Shown piece after piece: positions 47,210-64,000 of a stretch of 64,000 nt of DNA. Location of the stretch: NCBI RefSeq assembly GCF_001039355.2, contig NW_019775544.1, positions 96,950-160,949 on the forward strand, in the 5' to 3' direction. How positions within the stretch are numbered: the stretch's first letter is position 1; each line of letters begins with the position of its first letter. The stretch comes from Lingula anatina. Its lineage: Eukaryota > Brachiopoda > Lingulata > Lingulida > Lingulidae. The notes beneath the pieces were generated by a model. It did no database searches and was not told the DNA's origin. It saw nothing but the letters and a program-made list of their open reading frames with translations. The position numbers and the translations under genes are program-made.

Positions 47210-47475
47210 GGTTGTGTTCAGATTAAAAGTTATCAGTTCAGCAGAATTAATCTATCTCAGATATGTTGGGATTACGCTTCAGTGCACTCAATGTAATCAA
47301 CGTAATTGTCTGGCCTGTCCTCTTCAGAAGCTAGGGGGTAATTATCTTTTGAAGCTTCTGGAGGGGGCGGGCCAGACAATTAAGTTGATTACATTGAGTA
47401 CACTGAAGAATAATCCCAACATATCTGAGATAGATTAATCCTGCTGAACTGATAACTTTTAATCTGAACACAGCC
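47210..47475. mobile_element. 266-bp palindromic MITE
   Basis: Two arms of about 110 bases are near-perfect inverted repeats, from GGTTGTGTTCAGATT to AATCTGAACACAGCC. The centre is near 47330-47350. Flanks are TTA on the left and TTG on the right, so a TWA duplication is possible but decayed. The GTGTTCAGATT end resembles the element at 34342-34576. Confidence 0.75.
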
Positions 47476-47585
47476 TTGTGGGGTGAGATTTAGGCTGTAA
47501 CTTCATTCATTTTAAACATCTTTTCATTTGCTTAAGATTTTTTTCGTTCCTTTGTATGGAACCATTCACATAAAATGATGTATTA

Positions 47586-47810
47586 GACCCCATTCCCATA
47601 GATTTTAGATCGATCTATCCCTGTGGAGAGTCTCGCTAGATTACTTTCAGCTTAGCCGACTTAAACGTCTGTCCTGCCTACTAAAAGCTGTAAGGGGGTA
47701 ATTAACTGTGGTGCGCGCTCTGCTGACTGCAATTTAGCGTGAACCCCCAGGGAGTTGGGTCGATCTAAATCTAAATCTCTGGATTGATCTAAATCTCTGG
47801 GAATGAACCC
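47586..47810. mobile_element. TWA-family MITE with TTA duplication
   Basis: The ends GACCCCATTCCCATAG and CTGGGAATGAACCC are inverted repeats. TTA flanks both sides (47583-47585, 47811-47813). The interior block GTAAGGGGGTAATTAACT is shared with the other copies. Confidence 0.8.
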
Positions 47811-47860
47811 TTAGAGCACATCTATTTTGTGAATATGGGCTCCATCAGTTTGGTTGACAT

Positions 47861-48067
47861 GGAGTGCATTCCCATAGATTTTTAGATCAATCTATCCCCG
47901 TGGGGAGTCTCACTAGATAGTTGTCAGCCTGACCGGCTTAAATGTCTGTCCCGCCTACTAAAAGCTGTAAGGGGGTAATTAACTTTTGTGTGCGCTGGGC
48001 TCTTGGAACCTGACAGCAATTTAGCGTGAACTCCCAAGGAAATCTAAATCTATGGGAACCCAGTCAA
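47861..48067. mobile_element. TWA-family MITE, adjacent copy
   Basis: Ends GGAGTGCATTCCCATAG and CTATGGGAACCCAGTC. It shares the interior 'ctgtaagggggtaattaac' block and has the same orientation as the copy 50 bases upstream. No clear target duplication. Confidence 0.7.
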
Positions 48068-48148
48068 AGTTCTTGTTTATCAAGAATGAAGCATGAACAT
48101 TTTCAGCAACATAGAAAAAGGTGTTTTGACATCTCATAGACTACATTT

Positions 48149-48226
48149 CAAAATATAAAACCAACAGGCAGAATTACTGCAGTGAAGATAGGTAAAAGTA
48201 ATTCTGCCTGTTGGTTTTATATTTTG
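48149..48226. repeat. Perfect 30-bp stem hairpin with 18-base loop
   Basis: Arms 48149-48178 and 48197-48226 are exact reverse complements over 30 bases (core AACCAACAGGCAGAATTACT and its complement). Pairing stops abruptly at both ends. Confidence 0.85.
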
Positions 48227-49496
48227 TCTTGATGTTTAGATGATGTTTCTGATCAGCAATAAGTTTACTTAGTAACATTTCTTCAATTTTTTCAAGATTG
48301 AACCAGGCCACTTCTTATAAACTAGGTGTTATTAAAGATAAGGTGCTATACTTTGGTAAAACAAAATTACTACTTATTTTGTCTTTAAAATTCTGTTTGC
48401 ATCTGAAGTAAGGAGTGTTCAAGAATTGAGAGTAATATATGGTCTCGACATTCTGTTTGTTAAATATTTATCAACTTTTTTGGGACATCTGTTGGATGTC
48501 TTTTGGACTTCTGTGAAATAAAAAACATTACAGTTCTTTACTTTAAACATCTTAAAGACTGCCTATGCCCCGCATTCTTCATAAATACATCCAGCCTCCA
48601 GCAAAATTATCTCTACAAATACTTCAATTGGTAATGAAGTTTTTTCTACAAATATTGTTGTCTAATTAGTTTTCAGAACACAATAAAATGTGCAAAGAAC
48701 ATGCCCACATCACAAAGTTGATAATCTGCTTGGTTATTTGCTTGCTTGATTAAATGCTTTAATTATTCAGACCCAGGGATTTTAGAAGATGAGATTAATT
48801 ATCTGTCTCGAATGAGGTTAGCATGCATAGCAGTCTGCCAACATGTACATTTACTGGTAATTAAGTTGATGGTATACTGTACCTGTTTTATGTCTACAAA
48901 TTCTGCAAACTTTAAGTTAGCTAATAAACTTTTCCAATTCAAACCTTTTAAAGTCAGTCATATTTACTATTAGAAATGGTATAAAAACATCAAATCCAAG
49001 GGAAGGCTGGAACAGTTTGAGCAATGATTTGTGAGTTGGATAAAATTGCTTCCTTTTCAGGGAGAATTTGATTTGGAGGGAAAATCCAACACATATATAC
49101 ACATACATCTGAGCAACCAGTCTTTTCTGTCAGTGTCTGAAAGTTCTTTGTCATTCTAATTCCCAGAACCAAATAATGGCATTTAAATTTCTAATCTAAA
49201 ATCTTTTATCTCCAGAAAAGTAATGAGTAGAATAATAATGAAACAGTTATGAAGCAGTCAAATGAAAAAAATTGTAGTAAATATGTTTAGTGTTTATTCT
49301 CGTGAAAAATCTCTTGCCAGACTAGTCTGCCAAGAGAGACAGTATTGACATATTTTTTCAATGGAGAAAATTGAGTTTTACAGATACTGTATTTTTTAAA
49401 GCCATGGATTCTTTATATATATATATATATATATATAATGAATTGATCTTTTTAATGGGAAAAATATCAATATTTCAAATAAAGAATTTTGAAAAC

Positions 49497-49544
<48 letters not shown>

Positions 49545-50082
49545 GCTTAACAGCACAAATTGCACAAATTCATGAAGATATAATTATCAGATCAAATTGG
49601 TTTGAGATGTATGTCAATCCTTAACACATCGTTCTTGAAAGTCACAAAATAATAGGTAACACGCTTTTCCTTTCATAGCTTATTTTTTTGTGGTGGCAGT
49701 TCATGGCAATGACAGCCATGATGGCAACGATGACGACTACAACAGGTGACAGCTATCTGTACAAACACACCTGTTCGTGTCTGTACATAAAACCTATACC
49801 CCAGGTGCAGGTGAGTGTTATTATACCCATCAATTCCAAATGTCACAATTGATTATTTCAATACCTTTTTTACAAGATTTATTATTTTAGATGTGCAAAA
49901 GAATTTTTTTTTCTTCTTTTTTTGCACATAAACTCAACCTGTTTTTCAAATTTTGGAGTCCTATTTTTTCTTTTTTTTTTTTTAAACATCAGGAAATCTT
50001 ACTAGTAATTGTCATAGGAAGCAAAATGAATCAGTCTTGTTCCGCTATCATGAGTAACAAAACCACAGACACTTAATTTCCN

Positions 50083-50117
<35 letters not shown>

Positions 50118-50214
50118 AATCCATGGCTTTAAAAATTAAAAAATATATATATATAATGAATTGATCTTTTTAATGGGAAAAATATCAACATTTCAAATAA
50201 AGAATTTTGAAAAC

Positions 50215-50286
<72 letters not shown>

Positions 50287-51044
50287 CAATACATTACTGT
50301 ACACATAATTAAGTCTCAGAATGACTGCAGTTACATCAAGCTTGTGATTTAAAAGCAAAGTTAACAAGGAAATCAATTCCTTCATTACAATTCATGATAT
50401 ATATAATAAATACAAGGAAATTGGCACAGAAGTGCCATTAATAGAAAATGTATGTTACATAAACATTGCATATGGCAGATAATTGTTTGAAAAAGCGAAT
50501 AATACAACTTGAGCAATATGGTGTGCCTTCAGGAAGTTTGTCTCCCAGTTGAGCAATTTAAATATTGAAAAAGATTGTTTGGAAAGACACACAGATTCCA
50601 AGAATCTTATCATTCTCTTTTTCTACTTAATACATGTATGTGTGATTCTACCAGTATAACCACAGTCAAAGGCTGTAAACAACCAGTGACACCTACACTC
50701 AAATAATATCTACATTTCAGAATTATGCTGCATATAATTAAAACACATAAATCTTTTACAAAAAAAAAAAAATAAATAAAAAAATAAATAATAATAATAA
50801 ATAAATAATGAAAAAAAAATAAATAAAATAAAAAAAAAGAAAAAAAAATAAAATAAAAAAGAGTTAATCTTTTTAGATTGTCATAGTATCTTTTTCAACG
50901 GCTGCAAACCATTTAAAGACAATTTTTGATTGATTTAATTTCTTGACCAATGAATAATAATAATAATTCACTTGTATTTTTAAATGTCCATGCTCATGCA
51001 CTAGGCCAGTTGTAAGTGTCCCAAATTGGTCTTCAGTCAGTCCT

Positions 51045-54000
51045 CTAAAATGCACTGCCTTTTGCCAACTGCCGTCCATGAATAGAATTTAGAGAGCGCA
51101 ACTCAACTGTAAAATAAAAAACAAGGAATATTATAACTCATCAACACCAAATATATTCAGCCAAAATGAATGAGCCAAGAAGTTCATCACTCAGTCAATT
51201 CAATGCAAAAGTCAACACATTTTCACATGCATGAAGAAAGCAGACTGAAATAACTGATTTTCAAAGAAAACACTACTAGAGGTAAGATTAGTTGTTTTTC
51301 ATTTTTATTAATTGTTAATAAATTTTGGAATAACTATTAGGTCTTCTTAATGGAAGTAAAATCAAACATTAATGATGACAAAATCATCAATTTTTCATTC
51401 CAACCAGTGAACTACCATAATGCCATACTGGTGGTTATTATAAGATGACAATGATTACCTGCATTGCTTGTGTTTACTTAAATTAAATTAAGGTAGGGAT
51501 CCATTTGCACCAAACACAGTTGAATCAGATACTGATTACATTTTCCATATTTATACTTTCATGTTTACTGTCAACCCTCTGATTTTATTTATTTCAAACA
51601 TTGTGTTCAAACTTGTTATTTAATCATTTCTTAAAATCTAGATCACCATCTGTTAATCAGTCTGATTGCTATAAGGTTCCATGTACCACCTAAAATTTCA
51701 GTTATGCTTTAATTTCTTATGAACTAATGTATAGATGATTTAATATAATTATCCTTTATTTGATTCACATAAATCTTATGATTGACAAAACATGCTTTAT
51801 TTTGAAAAAATTGCTTCCTCTGACTTAATCAAATCATGTTATTTAAAGGCACGCTTATACTCCACTACATTCATCAATTTTCAAATCAAAAACAAAACAA
51901 TAAAACACCTCAATGACATCACCCATGCAATTGACATTTTTTTCAATTAACCAGTAACAAGCATTATGAACTTAAAAAGCCAACCAGTGAAACAGGACAA
52001 CCAATAGTTTTGTTAAATGCTTTACCTAAAATGTGAAACATGTCTGTCGTCCTGAAGAAAGGCAGTAAAAATATGGATAAGATTAATTCAAGTGGTTTAT
52101 ATCATGCCTCCTATATTCATATACGGGAAACAGTTTATATAAGCAATTTCCAACACCTTGAATAGATGCTGAAATCTAAACTGAAACACAACTGAACAAT
52201 TCTTATGCATTTAGAATTTTGACTGCCTAATTAATAAAAAGAGTAAAGAGATAAATGAGTGGTGACTGCTGCTTAGCTGCTGCTGTTAGATCCTACTGTA
52301 TGAGTATGTATTTGTTTCTATTCAACTGCACAGTGTCTGTAAGTTCCAAAGTGATGTCTTGTACACTAAACCTATGTCTGATATATGTGTGAGGAAAGCA
52401 TCATGATTAGAGCAGCTTAAGTGCAGAGCTGAAACAAGTGCATTGGTTAATATATAAAAATTCCCTGGGAACAAATCTGTGATTTGCAAATACACACTTG
52501 TGTCTGCATGGTAGCTTATTTCAGTTTCCAACATAATTATCTTGTAAATTTGTAAAGTGAACATTTCAAAAGTCATGTTAACTAAGTCTTGGGATCACAG
52601 GTTGCAGACTGTATCTTTAAATTTTAAGATAACAGCAGCATATTCATATTTTAATTGTTATTATTATTTTTATGAATGAAAACCAAATAGATTGCCAAAT
52701 GTATAACAAATACCAAATCTGACATACAAGTGTGTACGGCACATGACAGTTCTCCTTGTAACAAACACATTACTCAGTATACCATTTAGACTACTAATGC
52801 TACTCCATGCTGTCAGAAATGTCTAGAGAAAGACAATGCAGATTCTGCCATTCCCATGGGATAGTGACCATCATTTGCTGAAATTCAAAGTTAATCAATT
52901 CAATCTATCTCCAGAAATCAACTACATGAAGATTAACTCAACACTTCAATGCACGGAATGCTTTTTTTTTTACTAAACTTGTCTATGATTCAAACATTGA
53001 ACACCATGCAGACTGAAAATTTTAACATTAATATTTCATGTTTTCTATGTTATTCTTCTTTTCTATACATAAATTAGTGCCTGTCAGAGCAAATACTTCA
53101 TATAATAGGCTAGAAATCCAAATAATATTTTCTTGTGTTAATTAATCCAAAATATTGTGTGATTGCTACAGGAGTTATTTTGTGAGCGAATTTAACTGTA
53201 ATAGCCAGCAGGTACTGATCCCAAATGCTTTTGGTGAGACATTCAAACATCAACCAAATGGACTGGGCCTTTTAATATTACTTCCTATATATTCTCCAAA
53301 AAATTTGCCTTCACCATAAAGACTTAGTACTGGATGCAAGAAATACAGAAAAATAGATTTTTCCAGTTGCTATGGCAAATGCTCTCTCTAATCCTTAATT
53401 CAGTTAATTCCCATATCTAATTAAGGCTTTTCAGGTGAAAAGGATATTTCTCTAAAATTATTATTATACCAAATTCTTTCAAATAGAGATGATACTTTCC
53501 AGTTAAGCATAATGTTTAAGCATGTGAAATACATATTGAGTAAGGTGACTCAAATGTGTAAAGCACAAACAAAATACAAAATAAAAATACTTACGCGGAT
53601 TTGTGGGTTTCTTCTCCTCATACCAGTACTTGTAACCTTTCTTTGCTCTTTGATTAAAAGATGTGTTCAGTATGTTTGCTTTTCTAGTACCAGGTGCTGT
53701 CATAGCTCTGAGGGTGTAGTAATGGCTGTCCATAGTGTCAGGGTAAGACAACTCCCACCCAAATGGAGGATTTCTACTGGCATCTTTCTGCTTAACAACT
53801 CCTGCAGAAAACAAAGGTAAACAAATTTTCATTATGAAATTATTTAATCAAATTAAATTCTTAATTACATTTTAAATTTAGCTATTAAGGTTTTATAGAA
53901 AATGACAAGAGAATTTCTGATATCTGCTGAACAAGATATCAATATAAACTACTGCATAATTTTCATACCATTCACCACAAGGATAAAGAAAACCAATTTA

Positions 54001-57000
54001 TGTTTAAAAAATACACCTTGGTAACTGTTCACATGTACTGACCATCAACAAACATAATGTGGTTCCCTCCATAACCTGTAGTTTCTTTAATATGCCTCCA
54101 TGGACCTCCAGCTCGGCCATAACGAAACCTGGAAACAGACATTTTTAATATACAATATGCTGTCATGTAGTGCTGCTGCTAAGTATAATGCAAACTTCTA
54201 TTCAATCATGTGACTATAGATTTGAAAAGGTGTGCAAAGGAAAAAATATGTTTTTATTAAAATGAAAAAAAGGAAATATTTTAAATGCAGATGTAAGAAA
54301 AAAACTGGAAATCTGTCTTATGAGTAGAGGCTAAATTTTATGTAAGGACTGTTGACAACATGTAATGTTAAAAACCAAAAAGCTGCCCAACTTGATGTAT
54401 TCTCTGATTCATAATCATCCACTTTAGGAGGTTTATCATGATGTACCTTGGGGGTCCTGTGAATGCCTCTCTCTGGCTTAATGCAGTCAACTGTTTGCTG
54501 TAACTGTTTCCATAGCTTGTATCATATGAATTTAAGTGTGGATCTCCATGGATGTTGGGGAAGAAATCTGGAATTCTTGTACTGGCTGGTCTACGGCCCT
54601 GATATACAGTTTATATCAAACCAATTAATCAAAGTGGGTCATAACTATAATTAAAATTTCAACAATTTTAATGTCTTGGTACATGTGACTTGAAACTGAT
54701 TTTTGACTTACGCAATGTGCTTGAAGAATGAAGTTATTTTAATGACTTTGATTTGTTATATACAATGGCAAAATATTGACTTTTAGAACAACAAATGACA
54801 AGAAAAGAAATATGTTGAACAATGGAAATTGTCTAAATTATTGAAATGTGTCTGAGAGTAGATCACACTTCCTTTCCAAAATCAATAGTTCTCTTCAATT
54901 CCACACCACATATACAACTTGGTTCCATTAATTTGATAACCTGTAAGCCACACTTTTTCATTTGGCCGATTGCAAACTTAAGCTTGGTGATTATCTGCCA
55001 GTGAGTTTTCATCACCATCATTATCATTATAATTCATTTATTTCTTTATTTACTATTATTATTATTATTATTATTTTTTTTTTTGGGGGGGGGGGGGAGA
55101 GTCCAAGGCAAGCTATTTACTCAAACTAAGTAGCCCTGTTAAATGTTTTGCTCTTCTACTGATCAATCAATATTAATACTCACCGAGTTATAGTGACTGG
55201 CATACTCTGAACTGGTAACAACTGGATTCCAGCTCCTAAAGTCATACCAACAAAAATAAATTAATATTACTAAAGTAGCATCTATATGAAAAAATGACTG
55301 CATAAGTCATAATTATAAGTTTCAAAAGCCTTGGTCTACAGATTGTGTGAAAATTTTTGGGTGGACTCAATTTAAATCTTGTGTTAGTTCACTCAGCATT
55401 GTGCTAAGTTAAACACTCATAAAAATGTAAGGCAGAATAAACAACTGCTGGCCAATTGTCTCAATTTTGCCTCAGAGAGTAGCTAGGATACAGATGTTTT
55501 CTTTTGGCTTGTTCATATGTACCATGTATACATTTTAAAGTGCAGATCGACTTGATAATGTTTGAGCTTGGGGTTTAAGCAATTTTCACATTTTAATAAT
55601 ATTCACTGATAATATTCATAAAGAAAGATAAAGACTGTCAGTAAAGAAATCACATAAAACAGATGTCAGACACTCTGAATGCCCGACAATCGATTAAAAT
55701 TCTTTACCCCATGGACTGAAATGTTGTTTCTTAAAACTTGATTGCCAATGTAGCATTTTCCCCTTAAACGGAACTCAGCACTACTCTAACTGTGCTCTAC
55801 TAAAAATCTGTAGTGCAATTTTTTATTGTACAAACTTGAAAAGAGAAGAATTAATGATCTTCAATAATGTACAACTTCCAGGAACTCCAAATGGTCACAA
55901 ATCTCTGATTTAATTGCCCTCCTAAATAAATGGCAATTTAATATTCTTAAACATAAAATAAATTTACTGCAATAAAAAATTAGGTAAATACAAAGAACAT
56001 TTAAACAAATTCTGTAAAGAGCTTTTTTTTTTCAACAATCAATATTGAAAAGTCAATATCCCTTTTTGCAAATTTCATTTTTCAATGAAGCAATATAAAT
56101 GACAACTAAATGGCTTTGATACTAAATAACGCTGTTCCTAAGCAGCAGGTGTTTGGTGAAGTTCGCTTCTTGAATTAGTTGTTTTTAAGTTTGTTGATCA
56201 GAAAATGACCCTTAACACAGCCTCAAATTAAGTCTTTCTTTATAATTTCTAATCCAAACAACACCTCCCCACTGCACCTGTGGCAAAGCATTCACGTCAG
56301 GTACAAGTGGACCAGGGTTCATATGGCGGAGCGCGATGCACTCACAACACGAGAAAGTTGCTTTAAATCAAAGGTTATAATAGTTCATATTTATGAAGTA
56401 AACACAGAGCAAAGTTTGTTGAAATGTACAACATTACAGCACTGTCAGGAGCCCTAGATTATGTCAGTGCTACGTACACAATTCTGACCAATAACTCTGA
56501 ACTCTACTCCTGTCACATCAAATCTGTTTTTACACAAAATGGTGACAAAAAGATAAAGTGTTTATCATAAAGATCCAAAGGAAATATTATCAATAATGCT
56601 GCATTATTTTATTATTTTGATAGCTAAGATAACAGAGCATTCTTCAATGCTATGTTATTTAATGCCTTAAATGTTAGTTGGGAAAGTTTTTATTTGAACA
56701 GTTAACAAAAATAGAAAATGTTTATTCATAATTTCAAAAATGTTTATCTTTTGGATTCCACACAAATGTCTTAGTGACAAAAAATACATGGATGTGATAC
56801 AGTAGTTTTGTGGGAGAAAGTCTTACAATTTTCAGATGAGCCCTCTTAAGTTAACTACAACTTCTACCTTTTTAATCTGTAGCTACTCCTGTCATTTTTC
56901 TCATCAAAACATGGAGGAAGGTTGACAAGTTAAGTGATCTTTTCTTTAAAATAACACATTATAAGCACTGGAAAGACCAATTTCTTTACGTTTGTGCCGT

Positions 57001-57295
57001 CTTTGAAATTTAAAGAATTCTTACAGAAAGATCACCTTTGACAACCTGAAACACCATTAACCTTCTATCAAGGTTTTTTATATCCCACAAAACATTGTAG
57101 CCTTCCAAGATGACAAAAAAGTTATAGTAAAACAACACAAACAACTACAGTCTGATCCTGTAAATAAAAGAAAATAAGAATAAATCCAGTTTCCAACAAT
57201 TTACAAAAATAAAAACAAATTATAACAAGTGATAAGATTTCTTACCTGTCATACATGCCTGGCTCAAAGGAGGTGAAAGGCCGACTACTTGGCAT
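51045..57295 (-). CDS. Unrecognised conserved-type protein of 202 residues, 6 exons
   Basis: Exons (5' to 3', minus): 57246-57295, 55184-55235, 54447-54598, 54043-54128, 53595-53801, 51045-51106. Borders are GT-AG, phases agree, and the protein is 202 residues. It starts MPSSRPFTSFEPGMYDR, is rich in Tyr, Pro, Arg, Ser and Gly, and contains no Cys. It has no signal peptide, membrane segment or clear coiled coil. Notable segments are EYASHYNS, SYDTSYGNSY, GPWRHIKETTGYGGNHI and FGWELSYPDTMDSHYYTLRA. This composition and the repeated Tyr/Pro/Trp motifs recall small axonemal microtubule inner proteins, which is only an impression; I cannot name a family. The even spread of short exons with intact phases supports a real gene rather than chance open frames. 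Confidence 0.75.
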
Positions 57296-59076
57296 TCTGT
57301 ATGTCTCAGAAAACTTTTCCAAACCTCAATCTCAGTCTAGTTTATGTCTAGCAATCACTTATGGATGCCAAGCAAGAAAAAACTAAGATTTCTGGTTTCA
57401 GAGGTGAGTACAGAATAAATCTGTGCCCAGTGGTTTTCCTCCGGATGGTCAAGTAGAAATGAGTAGGCAGCCAAACACAGCTTGTTGTTAAGCGGACTGT
57501 GGCGTGCTAGTGCTCCCCTGTTGATCTAGACACCTATCTCACATTAAGACCCTTAAGTCTGAATAACTAAATGAACGGGCCAATGTCAGACGCTGAATAC
57601 ACTCTGTTGTGTACACAAAAAGAGCTCATTATGACCAATCACATCAGCCACTCAGGTGCGAGCTAGAAATGTCAATAAAACTCAATAGCAGGCTTTACAC
57701 CCCATTATAAAGCATTGCCAAACCAAATAGTACCTTTAGTCAAAATCATTCGAGCAAGATTTATTAGAGCATATCAACATTAAAAGGAATCAAATTTGAG
57801 CCTTCCGACAAAATATTGTTGATAATTTACAGATAAAACACAATATGCCACAATGTAAATGTTCTGTTGTGACCCTTAGATACTGGATCTTGGAGTTTCA
57901 CATGAGAGAGAATCAAATTTTCTCATTAGTTGCCAAGACGTGTTGTGAAGGTCACAAAGTCAGATAATGAGATCCCAATATCAAAGATATGAAGTGGGAT
58001 AATCAATGCATAAATCAGGCATCATGAATAACAAATCAGAAAGTAATTACCCAGGTGTTCCGGTAATCCATATTATCAGACTTGATCGGAGTATATGGGA
58101 ATTACCATGGCTAGCTTACGTTTATGTAAATAGCAACAATCAGCTTCTAAAATATGTCAATGAAATCGTCTAAAAATATTTCCAAATCAAGTTCACTATC
58201 TTTATCACTTTAGAGAGGAGATATATATCCTAGAGTAAATATATTTCAAAAGTTAATGTTTTGGATTGTTAATATAAATTACTTCATCGAATAATACCTA
58301 ACCTCAACAATTACTTATGATAAAATATTTTTTTCTTTTTTGGCTTTTGGAAATTTTCTGGAAAACAATTTTTTTTCAAAAAATCAGAAATCCAAATGAC
58401 TTTTAATAAGGGAAGTATCTATGGGAAAAAATTCAAAATATAGATGTTAAAATAAATAACATCCCATTTTGCAATATTCTCAATAAAGTAGATACCTTAA
58501 AATAGAAATGATTAATATTTATTGACAGATATATCATAAATCTTTTTTGATATATTTGGGAGGATATGAAAGATAATTATACAAGCATTATCAATCTTAC
58601 AATTTTGATCATGTTAAGTGGTCAATTATACTGTATATGTGAAAAATATATGCCCCTCCCCCCCCCTCCAAAAATGTTTTTCAAAAATCACCTCAAACTA
58701 ATTTATTTTGATAGCAACATCATCAATGAAACTGAGAAGATTGATATGATATTTATTCACTAATGGCAGACACAACAGAAGTTCAAGGAAACTTAAAGCA
58801 AGGGACATCTGCCTCTTGTAGTATTATAATTGGTCACTCAATTAATCATGAACTATAAAACTTCCATGTTTTACATCAAGTTTTCAGTAGAAAAGAGACT
58901 GACAAAAAGTGGTTCCATCTTGGTTCTAATTCTATAAGCATGGCTCAGTGTTTTCAATGATGGTCCACTAAAATGACACTGTCATAGAATAAGGAAAAAA
59001 ACTGCTTCATCACAGGACAGTCAATTTTTTCAAACCATCTAGATTTTAGTCAATGTATTTCTTGCTATGGTTTCAC
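57296..59076. other. Spacer between two minus-strand genes
   Basis: It contains the promoter side of the 51045-57295 gene and the 3' UTR of PSMA6. No other coding exon is seen. Confidence 0.55.

Positions 59077-64000
<4,924 letters not shown>

Larger units (their letters stand above)
46851..51044. other. Repeat-rich spacer without a supported gene
   Basis: Besides the MITEs and hairpin listed separately, this stretch holds several TA microsatellites (about 49409-49437, 49500-49540, 50083-50115, 50217-50280) and an A-rich tract (50759-50864). A 64-base unit at 49437-49500 is repeated at 50155-50218. The n at 47171 and 50082 lie here. No exon with homology or splice support was found. Confidence 0.6.

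Noticed and set aside
50873-51079. Minus frame MDGSWQKAVHFRGL as a separate small gene
   Set aside because: The acceptor at 51106 and the phase of the upstream exon read this segment in another frame that stops at 51045, which completes the 202-residue protein.

Overview
This is a window of AT-rich animal (metazoan) nuclear DNA. Evidence: multi-exon genes with GT-AG introns, small coding exons in large introns, many microsatellites, and many short palindromic transposon relics. The gene set (RASD-type GTPase, CNBD2, CXorf65-like, CCDC14-like, NT5C3, a secreted vWA plus C-type lectin protein, PSMA6) and the repeat texture suggest a marine invertebrate, perhaps a mollusc or another lophotrochozoan. 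I cannot name the species. Single 'n' bases (10654, 35076, 38390, 40231, 45995, 47171, 50082) show a draft assembly; four of them (10654, 35076, 38390, 45995) sit exactly between duplicated sequences.

Layout. 1-2675: repeats, no gene. 2676-6722 (+): RASD1/2-type Ras GTPase, two coding exons. 6723-12307: intergenic, mostly a 1.5 kb tandem duplication split by an n. 12308-21803 (-): CNBD2 homologue, 16 coding exons. 24690-26481 (+): CXorf65 homologue, 4 exons. 27121-33156 (-): CCDC14-like coiled-coil protein, 11 exons. 33811-41381 (+): NT5C3-type cytosolic 5'-nucleotidase, head to head with CCDC14. The shared promoter and the first two exons of both genes occur twice (31930-34986 and 35077-37490). 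42104-46781 (-): secreted vWA/C-type lectin protein. 46.8-51.0 kb: repeat-rich, no gene seen. 51045-57295 (-): conserved-looking 202-residue protein that I do not recognise. 59077-63306 (-): proteasome subunit alpha type-6. Exons were joined by hand. Every model closes in frame, and several match the known family length closely (PSMA6 246 aa, NT5C3 300 aa, RASD 300 aa).

The genes do not form one pathway. Two of them (CNBD2 and CCDC14) belong to families linked in other animals to sperm or centriole/cilium biology; PSMA6 and NT5C3 are housekeeping genes. The most informative non-genic content is a set of non-autonomous DNA transposons with readable target-site duplications. They include a MULE-like family with 9-bp duplications, a PIF/Harbinger-like family with TWA duplications, and a 682-bp TTAA-flanked insertion whose empty site is preserved in the second copy of the 32-37 kb duplication. 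That filled/empty pair argues that the duplication is two haplotypes laid end to end rather than a true tandem duplication.
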